64,000 nucleotides of DNA from Anopheles merus (Eukaryota > Arthropoda > Insecta > Diptera > Culicidae), in contig NW_024427620.1 in the NCBI RefSeq assembly GCF_017562075.2, positions 1 through 64,000 of the forward strand. Direction: 5' to 3'. Made by a program: the position numbers and the translations under genes. The notes under the pieces were generated by a model, which saw only the letters and a program-made list of their open reading frames with translations, was not told the origin of the DNA and did no database searches. Shown in pieces: positions 21,785 through 32,960 of the stretch. Numbering within the stretch: the stretch's first letter is position 1; every line of letters starts with the position of its first letter.

Positions 21785-22268
21785 CACATATGTGTAATTG
21801 TGTGAGTGCAAAAACTGTGTAGAAACCAAAACACGCTCGCGCCTCCGCGTAATTCCGCGTATTTCCAACCGTCTCCCCATGCTTCTACATGCCCCTCGCC
21901 TGAAAGTCGCACACTTTTTCATTCTCATTGCTAGTAGGGCGCATACATTTACACATGTGTAATTGTGTGAGTGCAAAAACTGTGTAGAAACCAAAACACG
22001 CTCGCGCCTCCGCGTAATTCCGCGTATTTCCAACCGTCTCCCCATGCTTCTACATGCCCCTCGCCTGAAAGTCGCACACTTTTCATTCTCATTGCTAGTA
22101 GGGCGCATACATTTACACATGTGTAATTGTGTGAGTGCAAAAACTGTGTAGAAACCAAAACACGCTCGCGCCTCCGCGTAATTCCGCGTATTTCCAACCG
22201 TCTCCCCATGCTTCTACATACCCCTCGCCTGAAAGTCGCACACTTTTTCATTCTCATTGCTAGTAGGG
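21785..22268. repeat. Three tandem 165-bp repeats
   Basis: Units anchored on TGTGTAATTGTGTGAGTGCA start at 21791, 21956 and 22120 (periods 165 and 164). Each includes AACACGCTCGCGCCTCCGCG, the CCCCTCGCCTGAAAGTC block and a CATTCTCATTGCTAGTAGGG block. Because 165 is a multiple of three, the minus strand shows a 55-residue periodic open frame; this is a consequence of the repeat, not evidence for a protein. Confidence 0.93.
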
Positions 22269-24129
22269 AACGCTGCACATTCACTCATACATTCTCATAG
22301 AAGCAGGCAATTCGCGAGAACATGAAATCGAGAGACTATACCCGCTGCGCAAAGCGACGGAAGAAATCATGCCGTTCGGAGAATTTTATAATGCCATCTT
22401 TGTCCCTCCAACGGCAAATTTGTCAAGCAGCTCGTCGAGCTACCCGTCCCTGCTCCGCCTCGTACCCCTCGCCTGAACGCGCTGCCGTAGGTTTGGATGT
22501 GTTGGTGCATCAGACGGCCAATCGCTGTCAGCCGTCGTCCGTGCTTTTCCCTCCATAGCGCCATCTCTTTCTCGCGTGTGGTCAATGCTCGCGAGCTGTT
22601 GTGGCGCCTAAAAATGCCGTTAACAAACATAGCGACGATGAATTTTAATTTTCACAAATCAAAACCAAAAAAGCGCAATGAGTTCAAACGCTGCAATATA
22701 AAAATGACTAGGAATCCCTAGTTTACGCAGGAGGGTTTGCTGTGCAACGCGCAGAATCCTAATCCGCATTAACACATTCAACCCGCTGATTTTCATTAAA
22801 CATTCTGTTCCACCGGCTTCAAGAACGCAAGCTGATTGTGAAACCAGTATACTGGAAAGATCACTGGCACCGCCCTGGGGCCTGCCATCGAACTAAACGT
22901 GTAAAGCATTAAGCATAACTTTGTACCATAAGCTTTTGCTTTCGTATGGTGTAGATTACACAGATATGCTGAGCCGTCTGCGCAAGAGTGTGAGTGTGCG
23001 TGTGTGTGCAAAACTGTCGCCGAATGTATGCTCTTCCGGAATGTTATGATCCATCGGAAAGGAAGGTTTTCATGAAAGGCGGAAAGACGAATTGAGAACC
23101 CTGTAAATGGTAACTGATGAACGGGGCGAGGGTACTGGCACACAGCTGTTGGGAGATTAACAGTATACTTAAATTGCCAGCGGAAGGAGGGAGGAGGGAG
23201 GGGGCTTAGGCCATGGGACCTTTACGATCATCAGACACAGGCCCTACAATTATTTCCGGCATGAGAGGGGGGGGGGGGGGCAAATGGTCTCCTGCCACAG
23301 GGCCCCAACGACCATCTTTCCGCGGGCCCTTCTCGCTAATACTCTGTCCACTTGTAAACATACGCCATACTACAGACTAGAGATCTTCGGCGACCGCCTA
23401 GTCCGCCTACCGTTAGATCCGCCGCTGGTTCATGACGGTGTTTTTTTTGTTGTGGAGGTGCATACTTCCTCCTGCCTGCTGCGTATGCACCGGGCAGGAG
23501 ACAGTGTGCAGTGTGCAAGTTGCACGCTGGATAGGAGTGGGCCCGCGGCACCGCCATCATTCCGCACATCTGCATGCCCGTCGTGGGTTCTAACCGCGTA
23601 TGAACCGTCCGCCGTAGCAAGGGTTGACTATCCGGCTACGTGTACGTCAAGTCATGAAAAGGCCAACATGATCGCGTAGGCCGTAATGACAAGAATAATA
23701 ATAAAAAAAGAACTTTGAAGCGCCATCCGTACCGGGGAAGAGTTTATCTTGACTTTGTTGCTGCCGGGTCTGCGGCCGTGGCGCGACAAATGCACGGAAT
23801 ACAATTGACCAAAGGACATGAACCTACCGAGCCTTACCCGTTCCAAGGCAGTGCCGGCCGCACGGCGTCATGATACCGACTCCAAGCCAACAAGCCGCCA
23901 GATTCTGGACGGACAGACATTCTCTTTTGTATGAGTTTATTTCATTTTTTGTTTCCACTAGCCTACCTGAAATGAAAAGAAATGTGCTACGTATCACATG
24001 CAAGTTTGCTTCGATCGTGTGTCTTTTTAACACCCCCAACAGCAGAACCGATCGCAAAGATGGTGGTGCCAATCTAATGGTTGTGTTCCCGCTGCGCAAA
24101 TTCGAGCAGTTTCCAGCGCAGGAAATGTA

Positions 24130-24161
24130 CCAAAATCTGCGCTGGCCAGCGCAGATTTTGG
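24130..24161. repeat. Perfect 32-bp palindrome at foldback centre
   Basis: CCAAAATCTGCGCTGG followed immediately by its exact reverse complement. The inner part (CTGCGCTGGCCAGCGCAG) is also at the centre of copy C (33688-33705). It is followed by the motif TAGCGCCATCTGTTGGCG in both copies. Confidence 0.95.
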
Positions 24162-24959
24162 CTGATCTCCCGCGCTGGACTTCAGCGATTCCTGCGCAGG
24201 GTTAGCGCCATCTGTTGGCGAAATGGACGAACTATTTATGGCGGTGGAGCAAAAAAAAAACGGTCAAAAAATTTAAAAATATTGGCGTCCATTTTTTCGT
24301 CCGCTTCTTCTCCCTCCCTCAACCTGCCTTGCCTTACTTGCGCTTCTGCCCGTGCCTTCCGCTGATTGGGTGTTGTGGTGTATGCGTTGATTCATGTATG
24401 TGCATTGCGGTTGTGTATTGTTATTGGTGGGTGTTACCATTTATTAATTGGTGTGTGACCTTGAGACGCTATGGGAGAAGCTGGATTGGGATTCAAAGTG
24501 TTATTGGTGTATTGATGGTTTATTTTATTTCGCGCCGCTGCTGATGAGACCATTCGATGCCCCTGCCAATTGAGGGTGAAGAAGCATATTTAAAACAAGC
24601 GTAGGATAACGTCTAACACTAATCTAATGTTTTTTTTTTAAATTTGAACATGTTTGACGCTTCAACGACCTTCTAAGCATCATGTAGCATAGTGTACAGT
24701 GGCAATAAAATAACTTTTTTTAAATGTGCAGAAATCTGTCTTGAGTTTTTGGGTCGTCACACACACGCACACACACAGCACGGGGAAAGTGACCGTCCAC
24801 TCTACCATGCTCCGCCCCCCGGCCCTTTGGATGAGGATGCGCTACATGATAGCTGAACCAGCCTTTCTTCCGATAAGGTAGCCGTACTCGCTCGTGCGTG
24901 AGGGGGGGAGGGTTGGTGAAGGGTGGAGGGTGCGTTCTCGCGTGCGCGCTTTTGTGGGT

Positions 24960-25125
24960 GCGTGCTGGCGTGCGCGCTTTCGTGCGTGAGTGCTCGCGTG
25001 CGCGCGTACGTGCATGTGTGCATGTGTGCGTGCGTGCGTGTATGTGTGTGCGTGAGTGCGTGCGTGTGTGTGTGTGCGTTCATGCATGTATGCGTGCATG
25101 CGTGCGTGTGTGTATGTGTGTCTTG
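24960..25125. repeat. GT/GC simple repeat in foldback copy B
   Basis: GTGCGTGCGTG-type alternating tract, the counterpart of 1-130. Prone to replication slippage and Z-DNA formation. Open frames in it are artefacts. Confidence 0.92.
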
Positions 25126-26285
25126 AGAGACAACACAACCATTAGATTGGCACCACCATCTTTGCGATCGGTTCTGCTGTTGGGGGTGTTAAAAAGACAC
25201 ACGATCGAAGCAAACGTGCGTGTGATATGTAGCACGTTTCTTTCCAATTCAGCTAGCGGATGCAAGTGGAAACAACATTATGAATTGAATTCATACAAAA
25301 GAGGATTCTGATTTTTTTATTAGGGTGAGCGTATGGTGCTGCACCTGTCCGTCCAGAATCTGGTGGATTTTTGGCTTGGAGTCGGTATCATGACGCTGTG
25401 CGGCCTTGGAACGGGTAAGGCTCGGTAGGTTCATGTCCTTTGGTCAAGTGTATTCCGTGCATTTGTCGCGTCACGGCCGCAGACCCGGCAGCAACAAAGT
25501 CAAGACAAACTCTTCCCCGGTACGGATGGCACTTCAAAGCTACGCGATCATGTTGGCCTTTTCAGGACTTGACGTACACGTAGCCGGATAGTCAGCCCTT
25601 GCTACGGCGGACGGTTCATACGCGGTTAGAACCCACGACGGGCATGCAGATGTGCGGAATGATGGCGGTGCCGCGGGCCCACTCCTATCCAACGTGCAAC
25701 TTGCATACTGCCACACTGTCTCCTGCCCGGTGCATACGCCGCAGGCAGGAGGAAGTATGCACCTCCTTAACAAAAAAAAACACCGTCATGAACCAGCGGC
25801 GGATCTAACGGTAGGCGGACTAGGCGGTCGCCGAAGATCTCTAGTCTGTAGTATGGCGTATGTTTACAAGTGGACAGAGTATTAGCGACAAGAGCCCGCG
25901 GAAAGATGGTCGTTGGGGTCCCGTGGCTGGAGAATTATTTGAACTCATTGCGCTTTTTTTATTTGATTTGTGAAAATGCAACTTCTTCGTCGCAATGTTT
26001 GTTAACGGCTTGTTTAAGCACCACAACAGCTCGCGAGCATTGACCACACGCGAGAAAGAGATAGCGCTATGGAGGGAAAAGGCATTGACGACTGCTGACA
26101 GCGATTGGCCGTCTGACGCACTAACACATCCAAACCTTCATCAGCGTGCTCATCGAGGGGTATGAGGCGGAGCCAGGGACGGGTAGCTCGACGAGCTGCT
26201 TGACAAATTTGCCGTTGGAGAGAAAAGGAAGACATGATGAAACTCTCCGAACGCCATGATTTCGCCTGCCGCTTTGCGCAGCGGG

Positions 26286-26774
26286 GTATGGGATTTGACA
26301 TGTTTGTCTTGTTTGTTTGTTTGTGTCTGACAGTGCACCTCCATATGATTATACAGTAGGTGACCGCTAACTGAGAGGTAAACAAGCTCCAGTTAACGAA
26401 CAATGTTCGCTAACTGGAGTGACGTCTCTATGGATTGATTGTTTTGATTGGCGTTGACTGGAATAAACATACCAAACTTTTTTTCATTTATGTTGATATA
26501 AAGTATACTAATTTGTGTAATAACATAAATTAATAGCAAACGTAGGCAAAAGACCCTAAATTTATTTCAAAAATGCACATTTGCGACAAATTTCTCTTCA
26601 TGAGATTCCGGATGTTTCATGTTTTGACGTTTAAGTGTTCGTTAACTGAGAATCACTCCAGTTAGCGAACCTCCAGTTAAAAAGTACTCCAGTTAAAACA
26701 CATCCAGTTAGCGGTCACCTACTGTATGGGTTTGTTCGAGTCTGATGTCGGGTTCGATTGGTGCCAGAGCGCAG
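26286..26774 (-). mobile_element. Truncated MITE (GCGCTCTAGCACC family) with a nested MITE
   Basis: The sequence is the reverse complement of about 38605-38715, ending GATTGGTGCCAGAGCGCAGC. Its other end is missing: it abuts the foldback terminus at 26285. It is further interrupted by the TA-flanked MITE at 26354-26724. Confidence 0.8.
26354..26724. mobile_element. TA-flanked MITE, 371 bp
   Basis: The inverted ends CAGTAGGTGACCGCTAACTG are flanked by TA on each side. The copy of the host repeat at 38650 has the same sequence with a single TA and no insert, giving a direct empty-site comparison. There are internal CTCCAGTTARCGAAC-like repeats. No ORF. A Tc1/mariner or pogo-type non-autonomous element is implied by the TA duplication. 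Confidence 0.92.
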
Positions 26775-26899
26775 CCTTAGCCGTTTGCCGTCTGCAGGAC
26801 GAAGATTCTGTTTAAATCTTTTTAGATTCTGTTGAAATTAAGAGCTTGAGCCGTTTAGTTTTGTGGTCGTTTAGTGGTTTTGTGGCACTAGAGATATAT

Positions 26900-26945
26900 A
26901 CGGATGAAGATAGAGATAGAGATAGAGATAGAGATAGAGATAGAT
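26900..26945. repeat. GATAGA hexanucleotide microsatellite
   Basis: About seven consecutive copies of GATAGA, about 80 bp before the next exon. Confidence 0.95.
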
Positions 26946-27024
26946 ATACATAATTGAACATGGAGTACCTAAAAATATGTTTGCTTCATTGATTACTTGA
27001 ACTTGCTTCTTTTTATATTTTTAG

Positions 27025-27077
27025 GGTAAATTCTTTTCCTGCTCAGATCGTTCGAAATACGAAGAAGCGGAATGTCA
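27025..27077 (+). CDS. Ca-alpha1D: L-type calcium channel alpha-1, exon: III pore turret, first part
   Basis: The 53-nt exon after TATTTTTAG encodes GKFFSCSDRSKYEEAEC and two bases of a His codon. This is the extracellular loop directly after IIIS5. Canonical GTAAGT donor. Confidence 0.92.
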
Positions 27078-27141
27078 GTAAGTATATTAGTTAATATGAC
27101 CTGTGTTTCATCAATAATTATTTAACAAACTATTTTCACAG

Positions 27142-27288
27142 CGGCACTTACCTAGTTTTCGAAGATGGTAACGTAGATAAACCTGTGTCGAAGGAAAGAG
27201 AATGGTCTAACAACAGGTTTCATTTCGATGATGTACAAAAAGCTATGCTTACCCTTTTTACTGTTTCTACCTTTGAAGGCTGGCCATC
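27142..27288 (+). CDS. Ca-alpha1D: L-type calcium channel alpha-1, exon: III pore loop with selectivity Glu
   Basis: The 147-nt exon encodes GTYLVFEDGNVD, EWSNNRFHFDDVQKAMLTLF and TVSTFEGWP. The Glu of TFEGWP is the repeat III member of the EEEE calcium filter. The donor ATC|GTATGT falls two codons after the filter. The open frame runs straight into the following 72-nt intron, so a simple ORF reading would wrongly include it. Confidence 0.93.
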
Positions 27289-27360
27289 GTATGTATCAAA
27301 CCAATATATATTTTCTCAGTATGGTACTATTCATCTTTATGACACGATTTCATTCTATAG
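27289..27360 (+). other. Ca-alpha1D: 72-nt intron, stop-free and in frame, next to the selectivity filter
   Basis: GTATGT donor, CATTCTATAG acceptor. Its length is a multiple of three and it has no in-frame stop, so retention would add 24 residues between the filter (FEGWPS) and LLYVSID. Removing it restores the spacing conserved in all Cav1 channels. Confidence 0.88.
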
Positions 27361-27835
27361 CTTGCTCTATGTGTCGATCGACTCACATACGGAAAACTTT
27401 GGACCAATATACAATTATCGGCCGTTGGTTGCGACGTACTACATTATATACATAATTGTTATTGCCTTTTTCATGGTAAACATCTTTGTTGGCTTTGTGA
27501 TAGTTACATTTCAAAATGAAGGCGAGCAAGAGTATAAAAACTGTGATCTCGATAAAAACCAGCGTAATTGCATCGAATTTGCACTTAAAGCTAAACCAGT
27601 CCGACGATACATCCCAAACGATGATCGGATACAGTATAAAGTATGGTGGTTCGTTACGTCACAGCTATTCGAGTACACCATATTTATTCTGATTATGATG
27701 AACACGATTACACTGTCTATGAAGTTCTATCGTCAACCACAACCATACACCGAATGGCTAGATTTTTTAAATCTACTGTTCACTGCAGTATTTGCGCTGG
27801 AGTTTGTATTTAAACTAGCAGCATTCAGGTTTCAG
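27361..27835 (+). CDS. Ca-alpha1D: L-type calcium channel alpha-1, exon: IIIS6 to IVS2
   Basis: The 475-nt exon encodes LLYVSIDS, IIIS6 (YYIIYIIVIAFFMVNIFVGF), the III-IV linker (FQNEGEQEYKNCDLDKNQRN), IVS1 (FEYTIFILIMMNTITLSM) and IVS2 (LFTAVFALEFVFKLAAFRF). IIIS6 is part of the dihydropyridine receptor site in L-type channels. Ends on a complete Gln codon before GTATGT. Confidence 0.96.
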
Positions 27836-27907
27836 GTATGTTTTCATATTTGACGAGCAGCTGTCATTATCATTGATTATGCTGTATACTTTTGTATTGT
27901 TTTCCAG

Positions 27908-28009
27908 AACTATTTTGGAGATGCTTGGAACGTTTTCGATTTTATTATCGTATTAGGAAGCTTTATCGATATCGTTTATTCCGAGGTGACGACTAGTAGT
28001 GGAACTAAG
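27908..28009 (+). CDS. Ca-alpha1D: L-type calcium channel alpha-1, exon: IVS3 and start of S3-S4 linker
   Basis: Thirty-four codons: NYFGDAWNVFDFIIVLGSFI then DIVYSEVTTSSGTK. The IVS3-S4 linker encoded here plus the next exon start is short. In insect and vertebrate L-type genes this linker is often alternatively spliced, so an optional exon in the following 2-kb intron is possible, though none is evident. Confidence 0.94.
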
Positions 28010-28384
28010 GTAAGAATAAATCGATGACTATTGAAGTCAATTTTATTAAAAATGATAATCTCATAACTACAAGTATTTCCACTGTCCCATAATGGCATTT
28101 TTAGCTAGTGCTGAATATCAAGTTTTGAGTGCCATAAGTCTATACATCGTTTAAAAGTACACATAGTCCCCAAGATCCGTTGTGCCTCACATATGAGTAT
28201 TTTGAACAAAACGGTTTTCTAAATTTGGCAGTTCCGAATTAAAATTGTATTGATTTTACACATCAATTGCCAAATTCAAATAAATTTCATTTTCCTTGAA
28301 TCTTTTGAACTACAGTCCCAATTCGAACACTTTTCAGTTGAATGCTCGATTGTTGGCAAACAATTCAATTAAAAGCATGCGGTA

Positions 28385-29447
28385 GGGTAAATGTACCAAT
28401 AGCGGTGCAATTTGTGGTGGTACAGATGTATTTTAATGGATTTAAAGTGTCAGGAAGGACAATTTTTGAATATTTTAACACATAACAGTTGGAATATGTT
28501 TTATCTTCGCAATCACAACCATTTTTACCACGAAACACATCAAATTTACGAAAAAATACATATTTTTGTGATTGCTTCGTTGTACCCATAATGGTGATAT
28601 GGTTCCTATAGTCGTCGTATTGTGTTTCTATAGTGGTGGTAAACAAGGATGCCTCAAAACAGTGTATAATATCAATATAACTTAGTTTTGAAGCTGTTTT
28701 CGTGTGAATAGTAAGGATTACTGCGATAATAATGATTTCTTTCGTAATTTGATCGTATGAAAAATTTATGAATTTGGTTGATGAAAATATTGACTAAAGT
28801 ACTGAATAACACCTATCGTCAACCCATACCCAGAAGAGTTTGCTTGATTTGAAGTCGATTTTTCACTCAGCCAAATAAGCGAATTCTGGCCTTTGTTTGG
28901 TAAATTACTTACAGAAAACTCATTTTTGTTGCTGATTTTAATGAAAACAGTACGACATGTCAAAAATGTCGTCGTAAAAAATCTAAAATTACCTGTTTTT
29001 ATTGATTTTAGAACTAGGACCACTATAGGAACATGTCTGTTTGGTGTACCTATAATGGCACTATCGTAAAAAACACTTTAAAATATGTAAATATGGTCAA
29101 AAGCCAATGAATTTGAATAAAACAATATCATTTGATAACAATCATTTAAAAAAAAAAAACTAATAATTGCGTTGTTATGTGGTCATTTAGAACGTTAACA
29201 AAAATATGAGTATCGTTATGAAATCATAAGGATTTTGGAAAAATGTTGATACCTTTCACAAAATAATGGATTTTTCGGTTACTAAGAAACGGAATGGCCC
29301 CATTTCATTTTTATTTCCTTTGTAAAAAGCTAGAGAACATTTCACACTATCGTAGATAACTTAACTACTGTTAATTTATCGTATTAGACGCATTTTAGTG
29401 CAATACCACCACTATTGGTACTAGCACCACTATAGGTACGTTTACCC
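28385..29447. mobile_element. MITE-like element with GGGTAAA(T/C)GTACC ends
   Basis: Starts GGGTAAATGTACCAATAG and ends with the inverse CTATAGGTACGTTTACCC, flanked by TA on both sides. About 1.06 kb. The interior repeats short CTATAGTGGTGG-like motifs in both orientations. No transposase frame. Lies in the intron between the IVS3 and IVS4 exons. Confidence 0.8.
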
Positions 29448-30004
29448 TAGTAAGGAAAAGGTTTTTTGAAAAATTTACAAAAATTTCACAGCTTGTCGAT
29501 AAAAATTTCCTTTTTTTTGTGTGAGAGAAAACGCGCCAACTTAAAAGTACAAATTCAAAAGTTGGCAGAGAATCGAAGTTCAATCAGTGAGTTCAGATTT
29601 TTTTCAATAGAAAAATATTTCAATCTTCAGAATAAGATGAAATAATTCATGTAGTAGATACAAAAACCCATTTCAAGACGAAATAGTACAAGAAAATTAA
29701 ATTTATTTTAGTTGAAGACCGCGAAATTAAACATATGCTGTTACTCCATGGTCTGCATTAATAGCATTTTTCGGAGACAACCTGTTTGTCGTTTAGCCAA
29801 AGAATATTTCAAGAGACGACAGCATTGTAAGATTGAATGATTTAGTTATTTTGTGATTAATTGTATGAATTGGATTTGTATTATTGATCGAATATCAAAT
29901 ATACACTGCATATTTTCGTTTGAATTTACTATATACACTAATAAAAAAATCGTCACGCATTATTAAATTTACGCATCTCTACTCATCTTTTGTAATTAAT
30001 ACAG

Positions 30005-30193
30005 GGTGCTTCGACGATCATATCCATAAATTTTTTCCGCTTATTTCGCGTAATGCGACTTATCAAATTGTTAGCTCGTGGTGAAGGAATACGCACCCTT
30101 CTGTGGACATTCATAAAATCCTTTCAAGCACTGCCATATGTAGCATTACTTATAGTAATGTTATTCTTTATTTATGCTGTCATAGGAATGCAA
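30005..30193 (+). CDS. Ca-alpha1D: L-type calcium channel alpha-1, exon: IVS4-S5
   Basis: Sixty-three codons: GASTIISINFFRLFRVMRLI, KLLARGEGIRTLLWTFIKSF, QALPYVALLIVMLFFIYAVI and GMQ. It contains the repeat IV voltage sensor with basic residues at three-residue spacing and all of S5. Acceptor AATACAG, donor GTAAGT. Confidence 0.96.
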
Positions 30194-30263
30194 GTAAGTA
30201 TTAAAATTGACGGAATTTCCATGCTTATATCATTTGTCCTTCTTTTGTTTTACATTATTATAG

Positions 30264-30366
30264 GTTTTTGGCCGTATTGCATTGGATGACGATACCGCAA
30301 TACATAGAAATAACAATTTCCAAACTTTTCCTCAGGCTATTTTGGTTTTGTTTAGATCAGCAACTG
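30264..30366 (+). CDS. Ca-alpha1D: L-type calcium channel alpha-1, exon: IV pore loop, first part
   Basis: Encodes VFGRIALDDDTAIHRNNNFQ, TFPQAILVLFRSAT and the first base of the Gly codon just before the filter Glu. The following intron is 16.8 kb and splits that Gly codon, so the repeat IV filter is completed only from position 47141. Confidence 0.95.
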
Positions 30367-32014
30367 GTATGTTGAAGTTTATTGACTCCAGATGAATTGA
30401 TGTAATTTTATTTGGTATTTTTTTATTTTATTGTAAGTATCTAACAAGTCAGGATACAGGGCCACACAAAAGATTTTTGGAAGTCTACTAACTAGAAAGC
30501 GCAGTCATAGATTAACTTATTTCCAGGAAGTACACGAGTTTGTTCTATCCGTGTCTTTTTTTTTCATTTCACTTATCGTTAACATTCATTTATCGTTAAC
30601 CATATCGCTGTTCATTGTAGACCCTGTTATGGTCGTATTCTTCAATATGCAGTCCACTACGTAAGAGAGTCCAGCTAATTTCTAGCTCACCTCAGAAGTA
30701 TCATAAAACCCCGTCAATACACAATAAACCAATTCATCACAATATCTGTGTGTCTGTCTGTGTGCTCGCATGAGACCCCGCAAGACAACTTCAATCAGTC
30801 TTCGAGCTCACATGAGGCCTTGCAATCGATACAACCCGCTGCGCAAAGCGACGGAAGAAATCATGCCGTTCGGAGAATTTTATAATGCCATCTTTGTCCC
30901 TCCAACGGCAAATTTGTCAAGCAGCTCGTCGAGCTACCCGTCCCTGGCTCCGCCTCGTACCCCTCGCCTGAACGCGCTGCCGTAGGTTTGGATGTGTTGG
31001 TGCATCAGACGGCCAATCGCTGTCAGCCGTCGTCCGTGCTTTTCTCTCCATAGCGCCATCTCTTTCTCGCGTGTGGTCAATGCTCGCGAGCTGTTGTGGC
31101 GCCTAAAAATGCCGTTAACAAACATTGCGGCGATGAAGTTGCATTTTCACAAATCAAACCAAAAAATCGCAATGAGTTCAAACACTGAAATATAAAAATG
31201 ACTAAGGAATCGCTAGTTTACGCTGGAGGGTTTGCTGTGCAACGCGCAGAATCCTAATCCGCATTAACACGTTCAGTCCGGCGCTGATTTTCATGAGCTT
31301 ACCGTTCCGCCGGCATCTAGAACGCAAGCTGATTGTGAAATCGGCATACTGGAAAGTTCACTGGCAGTCCCTGGGGCCTGCCATCGAACTGAACGTGCTA
31401 AGCATTAAGCATAACACTAAGATTTTGCTTTCGCCTGTTGCAAAAACTGTTACCCGATTACATAGATATGCTAAGCATCCTGCGCATGGTTGTGAGTGTG
31501 CGTGTGTATGCAAAACTGTCGCCGAATGTATGCTCTTCCGGAATGTTATGATCCATAGGTCAAAGAAAGAAAGGTGTTCATGAAAGGCGGAAAAACGAAT
31601 TGAGGCCCCTGTAAATGGTAACTGATGACCGGGAGGAGGGGGTACTGGCACACAGCTGTTGGGAGATAAATTGAACATTATACTTAAATTGCAGGCGGAT
31701 GGAGGGGGGATGGATGGATTGAACATTATACTTCTCTAGCCACGGGGAACCAACGACCATCTTTCCGGGGGCCCTTGTCGCTAATACTCTGTCCACTTGT
31801 AGACATACGACATACTACAGACTAGAAATCTTCGGCGACCGCCTAGTCCGCCTACCGTTAGATCCACCGCTGGTTCATGACGGTGTTTTTTTCTATCGTG
31901 GAGGTGCATCCTTCCCCCTGCCTGCAGCGTATGCATCGAGCAGGAGACAGTGTGGCAGTATGCAAGTTGCCCGCTGGATAGGAGCGGTCCCGCGGCAACG
32001 CCATCATTCCGCAC

Positions 32015-32175
32015 ATCTTAACAGCATGCCCGTCATGGGTTCTAACCGCGTATGAACCGTCCGCCGTAGCAAAGGCTTACTATCCGGCTACGTGGTATTC
32101 AAGTCCTGAAATGGCCGGCATGATCGCATAGGCTATTACCCCAACAATAATAATAATAATAAGAAGAAGAACTTA
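32015..32175 (+). mobile_element. SINE-like tRNA-derived block inside foldback arm
   Basis: CATGCCCGTCATGGGTTCTA and onward, with a B-box-like GGTTCTAACC and an AAT/AAG tail, resembles the SINE200-like copy at 11224-11428. The same block is inverted in the right arm (about 35110-35265) and present in copies A and B. It appears to have become a fixed part of the foldback family. Confidence 0.6.
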
Positions 32176-32689
32176 GCATAGCAGTTCACACCTGGGGAAG
32201 AGTTTGTCTTGACTTTGTTGCTGCCGGGCTACCGCTGTGACGCGACAAATGCACGGAATGCACTCGACCAAAACATGAACCTACCGATCCGAACTCATTC
32301 CAAGGCATTGCTGGTCAATCGGCGTCACGATACCGACAAGCCAACAAGACGCCCGATTCTGGACGGACTGGTGCAGCACCATATGCGCACCGTAATAAAC
32401 AAATCCAGAATCCTCTTTTGTATGAATTCAATTCAAGTTTTGTTTCCAGTTGCGTCCGCTAGCTGAATTAGAAATAAATGTGCAATATATCACACGCACG
32501 TCTGCTTAGATCGTGTGTCTTTTTAATACCCCCAACAGCAGAGCCGATCGCAAAGATGCCAATGCCAATGGTTGTGTTGTCTCTCAGGTAGCGAGATCGA
32601 AAATGCATGGATTTTGTAGCCGCAGCGGATGAAAATGTACGCATCAGAATCAAATAGTTTTGAGGTTTCCAAACGCACGCACACAAACA

Positions 32690-32960
32690 CCCAAACACGC
32701 GCGCGCAAACTCACACACAAACACGCGCGCGCAAACTCACACACAAATACGCGCGCGCAAACTCGCACACACATAACACACACACACATACGCGCGCGCG
32801 CACATGCATGAACGCGCGTACGCCAGCACGCACGCACACACACACGCACGTACGCGCGCCCGCGAGCATGAAAGCGCGCACGCCAGCACGCACCCACGAA
32901 AGCGCGCTCGCGAGCACGCACCCCCGAAGTCGCGCAAGCACGCACTCCCCCCCCCACCCC
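32690..32960. repeat. AC/GC simple repeat, left arm of copy C
   Basis: CACGCACGCACAC-type tract with CGCGCG runs, ending in poly-C. Counterpart of 34490-34715. Confidence 0.92.

Larger units (their letters stand above)
22341..26285. mobile_element. Foldback-family element, copy B
   Basis: Starts CCCGCTGCGCAAAGCGACGG and ends with the near-inverted GCTTTGCGCAGCGGG. The left arm (22341 to about 24085) is inverted relative to the right arm (about 25130-26285); the 1-kb between them is an unpaired loop containing a 32-bp palindrome, AATAAA-bearing sequence and a GT/GC tract. The right arm lacks a middle block that the left arm has. No transposase is visible. Two other copies lie in this window (1-10542 and 30835-36549). 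The family name is unknown to me. Confidence 0.85.

Noticed and set aside
21623..22284. Long repetitive open frames on the minus strand
   Set aside because: They follow from a tandem repeat whose period is a multiple of three; no domain, start context or splice signal supports a protein.
22300..22341. Matching left half of the MITE truncated at 26286
   Set aside because: If the foldback had simply inserted into that MITE, the left flank should contain its other end. Only a short GAACATGAAA match is present, which is not enough.
24802..25311. His/Thr-rich and Cys/Val-rich open frames
   Set aside because: Translations of GT/GC simple repeats, same for 1-357, 32523-33043 and 34292-34849.
27185..27853. 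A single long channel exon across the III pore
   Set aside because: The open frame crosses a GTATGT...AG intron (27289-27360) that interrupts conserved sequence, and runs past the donor at 27836.
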